43,386 nucleotides of DNA from Solirubrobacterales bacterium (GCA_025936755.1 JAICSS010000022.1:1-43386); one strand, 5' to 3'. Counted from the stretch's first letter, positions 30,702 through 41,395 are shown. The notes: generated by a model from the sequence alone, not told the origin. Numbers and translations are program-made.

Positions 30702-31426
30702 CTGACGGACTCCAGGTAGAGGCCGTGGGGCGGAGCGGTGTCGCCTGCCTCGGTCCGCGGCGCCCCCTCGAGCAGGGCGACGAAGCTCTCGGTGCTGCGG
30801 CGGCCGGAGGCGACTTCGAGCTGGGTGCCGACGAGGGCGCGGACCATGTTGCGCATGAAGGCGTCGGCGGCGATGCGGAAGCAGAGGACGTCGCCTTCTT
30901 CGGTCCACGAGGCGGCGAGGACGTCGCGTTCGAAGCGGACGTGGTCGGTCTGGGTGGGGGTGAAGGCGGTGAAGTCGTGGCTGCCGGGAAGGGCCGCGGC
31001 GCAGGCGTCGAGCGCCTCGCGGTCGACCCGGTGCGGCCACCAGAGGGCGTGGCCGAGCTCGAAGGGGCTGGGCGAGCTGCGGGTCAGGAGGCGGTAGAGG
31101 TAGCTGCGGGCCTTGGCGTCGTGGCGGGCGTTGAAGCCGTCGGCGACGGCGGCCGCGGCGGTGACGGCGACGTCGTCGGGGAGCAGGCCGTTGAGGCGGC
31201 GCGTCAGGTCCTCGGGGATCACGGCGGGGGTGTCGAAGCTCGCCACCTGGCCGGTCGCGTGGACGCCGGTGTCGGTACGGCCGGCGACGGTCAGCTCGGC
31301 CGGCTCGCGCAGGATCGTCGCCAGCGCCGTCTCCAGCTCCGCCTGCACCGTCCGCAGCTCGGGCTGCCGCGCCCAGCCGTGGAAGCCGCTGCCGTCGTAT
31401 TCGACGTCGAGCCTGACGGTGGTCAT
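30692..31426 (-). CDS. truA: tRNA pseudouridine(38-40) synthase
   Basis: This 244-residue enzyme isomerises uridines at positions 38-40 of tRNA anticodon arms. The catalytic aspartate is Asp52 in AGRTDTGVHATGQ, and the opening MTTVRLDVEYDGSGFHGWARQ is typical. truA usually follows rplQ in the same direction; here it is reversed, with another gene between. It is divergent from surE across 34 bp, and a GATACT box 6 nt before the ATG supports the start. Confidence 0.96.
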   Translation of the reverse strand: MTTVRLDVEYDGSGFHGWARQPELRTVQAELETALATILREPAELTVAGRTDTGVHATGQVASFDTPAVIPEDLTRRLNGLLPDDVAVTAAAAVADGFNARHDAKARSYLYRLLTRSSPSPFELGHALWWPHRVDREALDACAAALPGSHDFTAFTPTQTDHVRFERDVLAASWTEEGDVLCFRIAADAFMRNMVRALVGTQLEVASGRRSTESFVALLEGAPRTEAGDTAPPHGLYLESVSYS

Positions 31427-31432
31427 GGCGGC

Positions 31433-31438
31433 AGTATC
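31433..31438 (-). promoter_or_regulatory. -10 box GATACT for truA
   Basis: GATACT on the minus strand ends 6 nt before the truA ATG at 31426. The surE box lies just 10 nt away on the other strand. Confidence 0.4.
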
Positions 31439-31447
31439 TCCGAACCC

Positions 31448-34282
<2,835 letters not shown>

Positions 34283-34315
34283 CCGCGGGCGAGCGGGCGC
34301 CGGTGCCGGCCGCTT

Positions 34316-35560
34316 CTAGTAGCCGGCCACCGCGCCGGCGATCCGGTCCTGGTCGAGGTGGGCGAGGCCGAGGTCGTTCACGCCGGCCATCAGGATCGAG
34401 AAGGCCATCACCCGGCCGCTGCGGTTGAAGCAGTAGCCGGAGAGGTTGCTGACGCCGCTGATCGTGCCGGTCTTGGTCCGGCAGCGGCCGTAGGCGGCGG
34501 TGCCCTCCATGCGACCGGCGACGGTCCCCTCGCGGCCGGCAAGGGCGAGGTCCTGGATGAACTCTTCGCCCGCCGGGTCCGCCTCCATCCCCAGCAGCAG
34601 GTCGACGATCTCGCGCGGGCTGGAGCGGTTGGAGCGGGTCAGGCCCGAGCCGTCGACGGCCTCGACGGAGGAGCCGCGGGAGCGGGCGAAGGCCTCGACC
34701 ACGCCCGCCCCGGCGGCGGTGGTGCCGGCGCCGGCGAATTCGGCCCCCAGCAGCTTGATCAGGGTCTCGGCGAAGAAGTTGTCGGAGTAGACGTCGGTGA
34801 GGTTGACGATGCGGTCGAGGCTGGGGGAGCGGACGAGGGCGACGCGCTCGGCATTCGGCGGCGTCGGCCGCAGCGCCACCTGCGCCGGCACGCGGACACC
34901 GGCCTTGCGCAGGGAGCCGGCCAGCTTCGCCGCCGCCAGCTTCGCCGGGCTGGAGGAGAAGCCGCTGGCGCCGGTGGCGCCGGCGAAGCCGGAGTTGAAG
35001 GCGAGCCCGGAGAGGGGGCCGATGTAGGGGCTGGTCGCGTAGCCGGAGTCGGCGACCCCGCGACGGCGGTCGAAGATCGTCTCGTCGGCGTAGAGGCGGC
35101 CGGTGATCGCGGTGATCCCCGCCGCCTCGACCTGCGGCGCCAGCGCGAAGATGTTGGTCCCGAGGCCGCCGAGGTAGCTGCCGTAGAAGCCCGGCGTACC
35201 CAGGGCGGGGTCGCCGCCGCCCCGCAGGTAGAGGCTGCCGTGCAGGACCCCCTCGGCGTCGATGCGGCCGTCGCGGAAGACCCTGGTCGAGATCCGGTGC
35301 TCGGGGCCGAGCTTGGACAGCGCCGTGGAGGTCGTGAACAGCTTCATGTTCGAGGCCAGCGGGCGCATGCGGCCGGGGGCGCTGGCGCACATCACCTGCC
35401 CGGACCCGGCATCGACCACGAGCAGCCCGCTCGCCGTGCCGCCGCCCTGGTGCAGCCACGCGCGCATCCGGTCACACGTGGCGCTTCCCTGGGCGGCCCC
35501 CGCCAGGAACAGGAAAAGGCCTGCTGAGGCGACCAAAAGCGGGAGCAGGATGCGTTTCAC
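34316..35560 (-). CDS. dacB: D-alanyl-D-alanine carboxypeptidase / endopeptidase (PBP4 type)
   Basis: This is a 414-residue exported penicillin-binding protein of peptidase family S13. The three active-site motifs are present: SNMK (Ser70-Lys73), SDN (259-261) and KTG (363-365), with the usual long insertion between the first two. A signal peptide covers about residues 1-26 (MKRILLPLLVASAGLFLFLA). It trims or cuts peptidoglycan stem peptides outside the membrane. The GTG at 35560 is preferred because it places a normal signal peptide at the N-terminus; the frame is open a further 23 codons. It is divergent from the patatin-like gene. Confidence 0.93.
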   Translation of the reverse strand: MKRILLPLLVASAGLFLFLAGAAQGSATCDRMRAWLHQGGGTASGLLVVDAGSGQVMCASAPGRMRPLASNMKLFTTSTALSKLGPEHRISTRVFRDGRIDAEGVLHGSLYLRGGGDPALGTPGFYGSYLGGLGTNIFALAPQVEAAGITAITGRLYADETIFDRRRGVADSGYATSPYIGPLSGLAFNSGFAGATGASGFSSSPAKLAAAKLAGSLRKAGVRVPAQVALRPTPPNAERVALVRSPSLDRIVNLTDVYSDNFFAETLIKLLGAEFAGAGTTAAGAGVVEAFARSRGSSVEAVDGSGLTRSNRSSPREIVDLLLGMEADPAGEEFIQDLALAGREGTVAGRMEGTAAYGRCRTKTGTISGVSNLSGYCFNRSGRVMAFSILMAGVNDLGLAHLDQDRIAGAVAGY

Positions 35561-35619
35561 TGGGTTTCCGAACACGCGAGATGCGGAAGGTAGCGGTCGA
35601 GGATGACCTCTTGCCCTGG

Positions 35620-35625
35620 AATACT
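35620..35625 (+). promoter_or_regulatory. -10 box AATACT for the patatin-like gene
   Basis: AATACT ends 6 nt before ATG 35632 and no Shine-Dalgarno is visible. It supports this start over an in-frame ATG at 35581. Confidence 0.4.
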
Positions 35626-35631
35626 GCACGT

Positions 35632-36882
35632 ATGGGTGAAGTCGTAGACATCGAGTCCAAACCGCGAAAGCGGAAAGGCCGGCGCAAGAAGCCCTCGAAG
35701 ACGGCGCTGGTGCTCGGCGGCGGCGGTTTCACCGGCGGCGTCTACGAGATCGGGGCCCTGCGCGCGCTCGACCTGCTCGCGGTCAACAGCACCGTCAACA
35801 ACTTCGACGTCTACGTCGGCACCAGCGCCGGCTCCTTCGTCGCCGCGATGCTGGCCAACGGGATCAGCCCCGAGGAAATGATGCAGGTGATCAATTCCGA
35901 CGACAGCATGGGCCTCGAAGACCTCGACCTCGACAAGGTGCTCAAGCCCAACTACCTCGGTTTCCTCGCCAAGGGGGCGGCGCTGCCGCTGCGCACGCTC
36001 GAGCTGCTGCGCTCGCTGGTCCGGATCGGCGAGTTCTCGGCGATGGACATCGGCGTCGGCCTGGCCGAGGCGCTGCCGACCGGCCTCTACTCCGGCTCGG
36101 GCCTCTCCGAGTACGTCGAGGAGGCGCTCGGCGACGCCGGCCGCGTCAACGACTTCCGCCTGCTCGAGCAGGAGCTCTACCTCACCGCCACCGACCTCGA
36201 CACCTGCGAGCGGATCGTCTTCGGCGAAGAGGAGTGGTCCGACGTGCCGATCTCCAAAGCGGTCGAGTGCTCGACCTGCCTGCCGATCGTCTACAAGCCG
36301 GTCGACCTCAAAGGGCGCCAGTTCGTCGACGGCGGCATCCGCTCGACCACCAACGTCGACATCGCGGTCGAAAAGGGCGCCAAGTTCATCGTCGTCGTCA
36401 ACCCGCTGGTCCCCTACGTCAACGACTTCGAGAGGACGATCCCGACCGTCTTCGGCCGCCGCGTGCGCCGGGTCTCCGACATGGGCCTGCCGGCGATCGC
36501 CAACCAGACCTTCCGCCTCATCGCCCACGCCCGCCTCCACCAGGCGGTCGAGCAGTGGCAGGAGAAGTACCCGGGGGTCGACATCATCCTGCTCGAGCCC
36601 GAGCCCAACGACGAGCTGATGTTCGGGACGCCGATCATGGACTACTCGCGCCGTCTCAAGATCGCCCGCCACGGCTTCGAAACCGTCACCGCGGCCCTCG
36701 CCGCCGACTACGACCGCTACCACGAGATCGCCGAGCGCCACGGCCTCGAAATCTCCGAGCGCCGCGTCCGCCGCGTCGTCGAGCACGCCTCCGAGGAGGA
36801 GCCCGAGCAGACCTCCGCCTGGAAGCGCGTCCTCGAGCAGACGACGTCGGTGCTACTGCGGCAGAGCGGCGAGGCTTCCTAA
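35632..36882 (+). CDS. Patatin-like phospholipase
   Basis: The 416-residue product begins with a short basic segment (KPRKRKGRRKKPSK), then the oxyanion-hole motif LGGGGFTGGVYEIG. The nucleophile is Ser65 in GTSAG, and the catalytic aspartate is probably Asp233 in VDGGIRS. It should act as a lipid acyl hydrolase at or near the membrane; the natural lipid is unknown. It is divergent from the dacB-type gene and directly abuts a small membrane protein gene downstream, suggesting a two-gene unit. Confidence 0.92.
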   Translation: MGEVVDIESKPRKRKGRRKKPSKTALVLGGGGFTGGVYEIGALRALDLLAVNSTVNNFDVYVGTSAGSFVAAMLANGISPEEMMQVINSDDSMGLEDLDLDKVLKPNYLGFLAKGAALPLRTLELLRSLVRIGEFSAMDIGVGLAEALPTGLYSGSGLSEYVEEALGDAGRVNDFRLLEQELYLTATDLDTCERIVFGEEEWSDVPISKAVECSTCLPIVYKPVDLKGRQFVDGGIRSTTNVDIAVEKGAKFIVVVNPLVPYVNDFERTIPTVFGRRVRRVSDMGLPAIANQTFRLIAHARLHQAVEQWQEKYPGVDIILLEPEPNDELMFGTPIMDYSRRLKIARHGFETVTAALAADYDRYHEIAERHGLEISERRVRRVVEHASEEEPEQTSAWKRVLEQTTSVLLRQSGEAS

Positions 36883-37101
36883 TTGCGCACCCCGATCGGC
36901 AAGGTCGGCCGCGGCTCTTTGGCCCTGCTCCTCGTCATCGTCGCCACCATCGTCACCGGCCTGATCCTGCCCGGCCGCACCGGCACCGTCGTCGAGGTGG
37001 CCGGTTGGATCGCCCTCGCGGTCCTGATCATCCTCGAGGTTGGCATCCGCAGCACCTCAACGCCGGCCAATTGGAACGGCAACGACCGTCGTCCCTACTA
37101 G
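36883..37101 (+). CDS. Small two-helix membrane protein
   Basis: The 72-residue product starts at TTG directly after the patatin stop. Two hydrophobic stretches (about residues 12-31, LALLLVIVATIVTGLILP, and 37-55, VEVAGWIALAVLIILEVG) should form a hairpin in the membrane. No family was recognised. Co-transcription with the patatin-like gene is likely because there is no gap. Confidence 0.55.
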   Translation: MRTPIGKVGRGSLALLLVIVATIVTGLILPGRTGTVVEVAGWIALAVLIILEVGIRSTSTPANWNGNDRRPY

Positions 37102-37133
37102 CTGGCTGGCGATAGAGCTGATGCAGGTTGAAG

Positions 37134-38918
37134 CTACGCAGCGTAGAGCTGCTCGATCGCGCCCTCGTGCTTCTGGGCGACGACGGCGCGCTTGACCTTC
37201 AGGGTCGGCGTCAGCTCGCCTGACTCCTGGGAGAGGTCGTGGGAGAGGATGGCGATCTTCTTGACCTGCTCGACGCGGGCGAAGTTCTGGTTGATCTTCT
37301 CGACGTGGGCTTCGATCGCGGCCTTGACGTCGGGGTTGGCGGCGAGCTGGGCCGGGTCCTCGGGGAGGTTGTTCTCCTGGGCGTATTTGACCGCCTCTTC
37401 GGGGTCGAGGGTGACCAGCGCCACCAGGTAGGGGCGGCGGTCGCCGACGACGACGCACTGGGAGACCAGCGGGTGCTGCTTGATTTCGGCCTCGAGGTTG
37501 GCCGGGGTGATGTTCTTGCCGCCCGCGGTGATGATGATGTCCTTTTTGCGGCCGGTGATCTTGATGAAGCCGTCTGCCTCGATCTCGCCGATGTCGCCGG
37601 TGTGGAGCCAGCCGTCGACGATCGTCTCCGCCGTCGCCTCCGGGTTCTTGTGGTAGCCCTGGAAGACGTTCGGGCCCTTGACGAGGATCTCGCCGTCCTC
37701 GGCGATCTTCACCTCGCAGCCGGGGAACGGTTTGCCGATCGTCCCGACCTTGAAGTCCTCGGGGGTGGAGATCGTCGCTGCGGTCGAGGTCTCGGTCATC
37801 CCCCAGCCCTCGAGCACCAGCACCCCGGCGGCGTCGAAGAAGCGGAGGATCTCCGGGTTGATCGGGGCGGCGCCGGAGACGGCGAGGCGGATCCGGCCGC
37901 CGAAGAGGTTGCGGATCTTCGACAGCACCTGCTTGTCGGCGAAGGCGTGCTGGCGCTCCAGCAGGAAGCCGGGCCTACGGCCGCTGCGTTCGGCCGCGCG
38001 CATCTTCTCCCCGACCTTGATCGCCCAGTTGAAGATCGCCTTCTTGAGGCCGCCCTCCTTCTCGATCCCGCTGGTCGCGGCGGTGTAGATCTTCTCGAAG
38101 ATCCGCGGCACCGAGGGGAAGTAGGTCGGTTTCAGTTCGGCCAGGTTGGGGAGGATCTTCAGCGGGTCCCGCTCCCAGTAGGCGAGGGTGGTGCCGAGGT
38201 CGAAGGTGCCGAACTGGATCAGCAGGGCGAAGGAGTGGGCGAGGGGGAGGTAGAGGTAGGCGAGGTCTTCGTCCTCGATGACGCTGACCCCGTTGACCAT
38301 GTTCAGCATCGCCCGGTAGTTGCCGTGGCTGATGATGCAGCCCTTCGGCGGCCCGGTCGTGCCCGAGGTGTAGATGAAGGTGCAGATGTCAGCCGGGGTG
38401 ACGGCTTCGTAGAGCGTCGCCCAGGTCGCATCGTCCCCGCCTGCCCCCTTGGCCGCCAGCTCCTCGATCGAGATCGCGTCCTCGGCGCTGCCGGTCATCA
38501 GCACGATCTGCTCCAGCTTCGGCAGGTGGTCACGGACGGCGCGCACCTTCTCCAGCTGTTCGGCGTCCTCGACGACGACCACCTTCGAGTCGGAGTTCTC
38601 GAGCACGTAGCGGCACTCCTCGGGGGAGTTCGTCTGGTAGATCGGGACCACGGTGGCGCCGATCGAGAGCGCGGCGAAGTCGAAGTAGGTCCACTCCGGC
38701 CGGGTGTTGCCGAGGATCGAGACCCGGTCGCCTTTCTCGACCCCGAGGGTGACCAGACCGAAGGCGAGGGGGCGGACGATCTCCCGCACCTCCTCGAAGG
38801 TCCTGCCGACCCACCGGTCGCCCTCCTTGTAGCTGACGGCGACCTTGGAGCCGTACTGCTCGGCCGCACGCGGCAGCAGGTCGGCGACGGTCTTCGAGTT
38901 GGTGCCTCTCCCCGACAT
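37134..38918 (-). CDS. Long-chain acyl-CoA synthetase (AMP-forming)
   Basis: This 594-residue enzyme of the AMP-binding superfamily activates fatty acids with ATP and CoA. The phosphate loop YTSGTTGPPKG is at about 183-193, the adenylate motif GWGMTETS follows, and the hinge and catalytic region GWLHTGDIGEIEADGFIKITGRKKDIII is present across two stretches. Its length and order match FadD15/FAA1-like synthetases. Chain-length preference is not readable. The ATG is preceded by a TAGACT box. Confidence 0.94.
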   Translation of the reverse strand: MSGRGTNSKTVADLLPRAAEQYGSKVAVSYKEGDRWVGRTFEEVREIVRPLAFGLVTLGVEKGDRVSILGNTRPEWTYFDFAALSIGATVVPIYQTNSPEECRYVLENSDSKVVVVEDAEQLEKVRAVRDHLPKLEQIVLMTGSAEDAISIEELAAKGAGGDDATWATLYEAVTPADICTFIYTSGTTGPPKGCIISHGNYRAMLNMVNGVSVIEDEDLAYLYLPLAHSFALLIQFGTFDLGTTLAYWERDPLKILPNLAELKPTYFPSVPRIFEKIYTAATSGIEKEGGLKKAIFNWAIKVGEKMRAAERSGRRPGFLLERQHAFADKQVLSKIRNLFGGRIRLAVSGAAPINPEILRFFDAAGVLVLEGWGMTETSTAATISTPEDFKVGTIGKPFPGCEVKIAEDGEILVKGPNVFQGYHKNPEATAETIVDGWLHTGDIGEIEADGFIKITGRKKDIIITAGGKNITPANLEAEIKQHPLVSQCVVVGDRRPYLVALVTLDPEEAVKYAQENNLPEDPAQLAANPDVKAAIEAHVEKINQNFARVEQVKKIAILSHDLSQESGELTPTLKVKRAVVAQKHEGAIEQLYAA

Positions 38919-38926
38919 CCGCGGGG

Positions 38927-38932
38927 AGTCTA
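38927..38932 (-). promoter_or_regulatory. -10 box TAGACT for the acyl-CoA synthetase
   Basis: TAGACT on the minus strand ends 8 nt before the ATG at 38918. The leader would be at most a few nucleotides. Confidence 0.45.
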
Positions 38933-38934
38933 GT

Positions 38935-39126
38935 TCAGCGCTGGTGCTGGCGCGACGCCTGGCGGGAGCCGCTCGCGGCGAGGCTGCGCAGCGATACTTC
39001 GAACAGCGTCCTGTCGATCCGGCCGTGGTAGATCGGGACCCCCATCTGCACGCATCTCCCGATCACCTCCTGTCGCTCCATCTGCAGCTGGTCGGCGAGC
39101 TCGGCGGGCGTCAGGTGATGGGCCAT
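38935..39126 (-). CDS. Small helix-turn-helix-like protein
   Basis: The 63-residue product reads MAHHLTPAELADQLQMERQE followed by VIGRCVQMGVPIYHGRIDRT. The pattern resembles the small three-helix domain seen in IF2 N-termini and in MerR-type DNA-binding domains. A GGAGG Shine-Dalgarno 6 nt upstream fixes the ATG at 39126. It is divergent from the thioredoxin-fold gene and 2 bp upstream of the acyl-CoA synthetase promoter box, so it could regulate either; that is inference. Confidence 0.6.
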   Translation of the reverse strand: MAHHLTPAELADQLQMERQEVIGRCVQMGVPIYHGRIDRTLFEVSLRSLAASGSRQASRQHQR

Positions 39127-39153
39127 CGATGACCTCCAGGGTCGTTGAAAATG

Positions 39154-39171
39154 GGTAGCACCATGTCTACC
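39154..39171. promoter_or_regulatory. Possible operator between divergent genes
   Basis: GGTAG and CTACC form a 5+5 inverted repeat with an 8-nt spacer, between the small HTH-like gene and the thioredoxin-fold gene. The match is short and could be chance. Confidence 0.25.
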
Positions 39172-39195
39172 GCGCCGGCCGGATGCCGTCAACGG

Positions 39196-39201
39196 GATAA
39201 T
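39196..39201 (+). promoter_or_regulatory. -10 box GATAAT for the thioredoxin-fold gene
   Basis: GATAAT ends 8 nt before the GTG at 39210. A GGGGGGAAG stretch in between could also serve as a ribosome binding site if transcription starts further upstream. Confidence 0.45.
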
Positions 39202-39209
39202 GGGGGGAA

Positions 39210-39938
39210 GTGTCCTCCGAAGTCGCCGTAAAGCCGCTGCCCCGGCGGGGCAGGCTCTGGGTCATCGCCCTGCTTGCCCTGGGCCTGTTCGCGCTCGGCT
39301 ACACGATCGTCCAGATGGCGACGCGGAAGCCGGGAGACCCCGTCGTCCACCTCGCCGGCATCTCCGATGCCCAGGGCCTCTTCGGCGGCATCCCGCAGGA
39401 AGGCGACCGGCTCGGCTCCGACGACGCCCCGGTGACGATCCAGGTCTTCAACGACATCCAATGCGACGACTGCCGCGAAGACTTCCTCTCGACGATCCCG
39501 GCGCTGACCGAAAAATACGCCCGGCCCGGCGACGTGAAGTTGCTCTGGCGCCACTACTCCAACAGCGTCCAGCCCGAGCAGCTCGGCTTCTACGGCGCCG
39601 AGGCGGCGGCCGACCAGGGCTATGGCTGGCAGTACATCTACCTCTTCTTCCGCAATCAGAAGGAAGCCGAACGGTTCGGCATCAACCAGGATTTCATGGC
39701 CTCTGTCGCCGCCGGGGTCGGGGAACTCGAAATCGAAGAATGGGAAAAGGACCTCGAAGACAACGGCCAGAAAGGCGGCCCGATCGAGCAGCGCCTCGAA
39801 AGCTACGAGGAAATCGGCCGCAACCTCGAAATCCGCACCGGCCAGGGGATGGTCATCAGCGGGCCGAGCGGGACCGTGACGCTGCAGGAAGGCCCGTCGC
39901 TGGCCGAAGTCGAAGCGGCGATCGCCGAAGTCGAATAA
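39210..39938 (+). CDS. Membrane-anchored DsbA/thioredoxin-fold protein
   Basis: The 242-residue product has one N-terminal membrane helix (about residues 15-36, RLWVIALLALGLFALGYTIV). An extracytoplasmic thioredoxin fold follows, with the redox motif Cys85-Asp-Asp-Cys88 in FNDIQCDDCREDF. It resembles DsbA/DSBA-like disulfide oxidoreductases common in actinobacteria, acting on exported proteins. The middle region (YYIYLFFRNQKEAERFG-like) fits the helical insertion. The GTG start follows a purine-rich site. A perfect palindrome starts one base after the stop. Confidence 0.85.
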   Translation: MSSEVAVKPLPRRGRLWVIALLALGLFALGYTIVQMATRKPGDPVVHLAGISDAQGLFGGIPQEGDRLGSDDAPVTIQVFNDIQCDDCREDFLSTIPALTEKYARPGDVKLLWRHYSNSVQPEQLGFYGAEAAADQGYGWQYIYLFFRNQKEAERFGINQDFMASVAAGVGELEIEEWEKDLEDNGQKGGPIEQRLESYEEIGRNLEIRTGQGMVISGPSGTVTLQEGPSLAEVEAAIAEVE

Positions 39939-39986
39939 GCGTAACCGGCTTTTGCCACAGCCGGCTGTGGCAAAAGCCGGTTACGC
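39939..39986. terminator. 48-bp perfect palindrome, bidirectional terminator
   Basis: GCGTAACCGGCTTTTGCCAC at 39939-39958 begins a 24-nt arm (39939-39962) that is followed without a spacer by its exact reverse complement (39963-39986). It lies between two convergent genes: it starts right after the stop of the thioredoxin-fold gene and includes the stop codon of the hydrolase gene. Termination in both directions is the likely role; the lack of any loop or mismatch is unusual. Confidence 0.85.
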
Positions 39987-40907
39987 GACGCGCCGCAGCC
40001 GGGCTCGCGGCGCGATCACTTCCCGCCACTCGGAGTCGACGATGTGGGCCGGGGCGGTGGTGGCGAGGAAGTCGCCGAGGACGTCCGCCAGCCCCTCCGG
40101 GTCTTCGAGGTTGGGGAAGTGGGCGGCGCGGGGGAGGGTCTCGAAGCGGCAGTTGGGGATCGAGCGCTCGGCCTCGAGCCCGTGCTCGAGCGGGATGGTC
40201 CGGTCGCGCTCGCCCCAGACGATCAGGGTCGGCATCTCCTTCAGCAGGTAGAGGCGGTCGGTGGCGCTGACCTTCTGGCCCTGGACGTCGATCACCGAGC
40301 GCAGCGTCTGCAGGAAGGCGCGGCGGGAGCCGGGCTCCTGCAGCGGCCCCAGCGCGCGGGCGACCGCCTGCAGGTAGACCCCGGTCGAGTTGCCGCGCCG
40401 GCGCAGCTCGGCTCCGGTGGCCGCCAGGGCGCCGACCAGCCGCGGCCGCGTCGCCATCCGCAGCAGCGCCGCCGAGCCGGGCAGCGCCGCGCCGCGGAGC
40501 AGCGGGCTGACGTCGTGACCGAGGCCGCCGCTGGAGATCAGCGCCAGGCGCTCGGTGCGCTGGGGGAACTGGTAGAAGAACTGCATCGCGACGCCGCCGC
40601 CGAGCGAGTGCCCGACGATCGTCGCCCGCTCGACCCCGATCGTCGTCAGCAGGTCGCGGATGCTCGCCGCGTGCGCCCCCAGCGAGTAGTCGCCCCGCGG
40701 CGTCGCCGCGTCGCCGTGTCCGATCAGGTCCGGCGCGATCACCCTGCAGTTCGCCGCCAGCCGCTGCGCGACCGCCTCCCAGTGCTTGGAGGAGTTGATC
40801 ATCCCGTGGATCAGGACCACGTTCGGCCCGCTGCCGACGGTCCGGTAGACGGCGCGGTGCCCGTGCAGGTCAGCCTCGTGGACCTCGAAGGCGGGGCCGG
40901 GGGGCAT
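39981..40907 (-). CDS. Alpha/beta-fold hydrolase
   Basis: This 308-residue enzyme has the oxyanion-region motif LIHGMINSSKHWE and the nucleophile elbow GHSLGGG (Ser101). The acid Asp in GERDRTIPLEHG and the base His in PRAAHFPNLEDPEG complete the triad. It could be an esterase, lipase or C-C hydrolase; the substrate is unknown. The ATG at 40907 is chosen because a TAGTGT box lies 8 nt upstream, and the GTG at 40919 would fall inside that box. Its stop codon is part of the 48-bp palindrome. Confidence 0.9.
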   Translation of the reverse strand: MPPGPAFEVHEADLHGHRAVYRTVGSGPNVVLIHGMINSSKHWEAVAQRLAANCRVIAPDLIGHGDAATPRGDYSLGAHAASIRDLLTTIGVERATIVGHSLGGGVAMQFFYQFPQRTERLALISSGGLGHDVSPLLRGAALPGSAALLRMATRPRLVGALAATGAELRRRGNSTGVYLQAVARALGPLQEPGSRRAFLQTLRSVIDVQGQKVSATDRLYLLKEMPTLIVWGERDRTIPLEHGLEAERSIPNCRFETLPRAAHFPNLEDPEGLADVLGDFLATTAPAHIVDSEWREVIAPRARLRRVA

Positions 40908-40915
40908 GGGAAGAC

Positions 40916-40921
40916 ACACTA
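40916..40921 (-). promoter_or_regulatory. -10 box TAGTGT for the alpha/beta hydrolase
   Basis: TAGTGT on the minus strand ends 8 nt before the ATG at 40907, the spacing repeated at other leaderless candidates in the window. Confidence 0.4.
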
Positions 40922-40945
40922 GCGCCGCCGCGGGCGCGTTTATGA

Positions 40946-40970
40946 GCAGCCGGCCTCGATGATCGGCTGC
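40946..40970 (-). terminator. Hairpin after the 87-residue gene
   Basis: GCAGCCG (40946-40952) pairs with CGGCTGC (40964-40970) around an 11-nt loop. It starts 2 nt after the stop of the minus-strand gene at 40973, so termination is plausible although no T-run follows. Confidence 0.45.
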
Positions 40971-40972
40971 GG

Positions 40973-41236
40973 TTAGTCCTTGCAGCCGTTATGGGTGCAG
41001 AAAGGAATCCCCTCCGCCCCAATGGTCTTGGGGTAGATGACCATCGAAGGATTCTGCTTCCAGTCCTCTTCGGAGACGTTGAAGAGACCCTGGTCCCCCG
41101 GGGGGATCTTCTCCTCGTCGAGGACGATTGATCCTACGTCGTGGGGCCTGTCGATCTCGGTGACTTTTCGGCTGCCGTCTGGATACTCGATCTCGACAGT
41201 CGCCTTGACGACAGTCCCTCGCTGGAACGCGCTCAT
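40973..41236 (-). CDS. Unknown 87-residue protein
   Basis: The product reads MSAFQRGTVVKATVEIEYPD, continues through a negatively charged middle (SIVLDEEKIPPGDQG), and ends in FCTHNGCKD. The two C-terminal cysteines with a histidine could bind a metal, which is speculation. The GGGAGGAAAG site 3 nt before the ATG is one of the best Shine-Dalgarno sequences in the window, so the gene is probably real. It is visibly less GC-rich than its neighbours and sits just downstream of the tRNA-Pro 3' end. No family was recognised. Confidence 0.65.
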   Translation of the reverse strand: MSAFQRGTVVKATVEIEYPDGSRKVTEIDRPHDVGSIVLDEEKIPPGDQGLFNVSEEDWKQNPSMVIYPKTIGAEGIPFCTHNGCKD

Positions 41237-41306
41237 GGCTTTCCTCCCGTTGCACTACAGAAGGACGAATACTAAGGGGTGCTTTGAACTACAGGATCAG
41301 CGGCAA

Positions 41307-41380
41307 TCGGGGCGCCCGGATTTGAACCGGGGACCTCACCGACCCGAACGGTGCGCGCTACCAGGCTGCGCCACGCCCCG
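41307..41380 (-). tRNA. tRNA-Pro (anticodon CGG)
   Basis: The minus strand gives a complete cloverleaf of 74 nt. The acceptor stem CGGGGCG pairs with CGCCCCG, the D stem GCGC with GCGC, the anticodon stem CACCG with CGGTG and the T stem CCCGG with CCGGG. The anticodon loop TTCGGGT has CGG at positions 34-36, reading CCG codons, which are heavily used in this genome. The discriminator base is A, and CCA is not encoded. Confidence 0.95.
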
Positions 41381-41389
41381 AGAGGGGTG

Positions 41390-41395
41390 ATTATC
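41390..41395 (-). promoter_or_regulatory. -10 box GATAAT for tRNA-Pro
   Basis: GATAAT on the minus strand lies 9 nt before the mature 5' end of the tRNA, a normal spacing for a tRNA promoter with a very short leader. Confidence 0.5.

Noticed and set aside
34283-34340. GCCGGC...GCCGGC pairing between ligA and the carboxypeptidase gene as a terminator
   Set aside because: Only 6 bp with a long loop overlapping the stop codon; too weak in such GC-rich sequence to call.
40908-40919. GTG at 40919 as start of the alpha/beta hydrolase
   Set aside because: The GTG lies within the TAGTGT box; the ATG at 40907 fits the promoter spacing seen at other genes.
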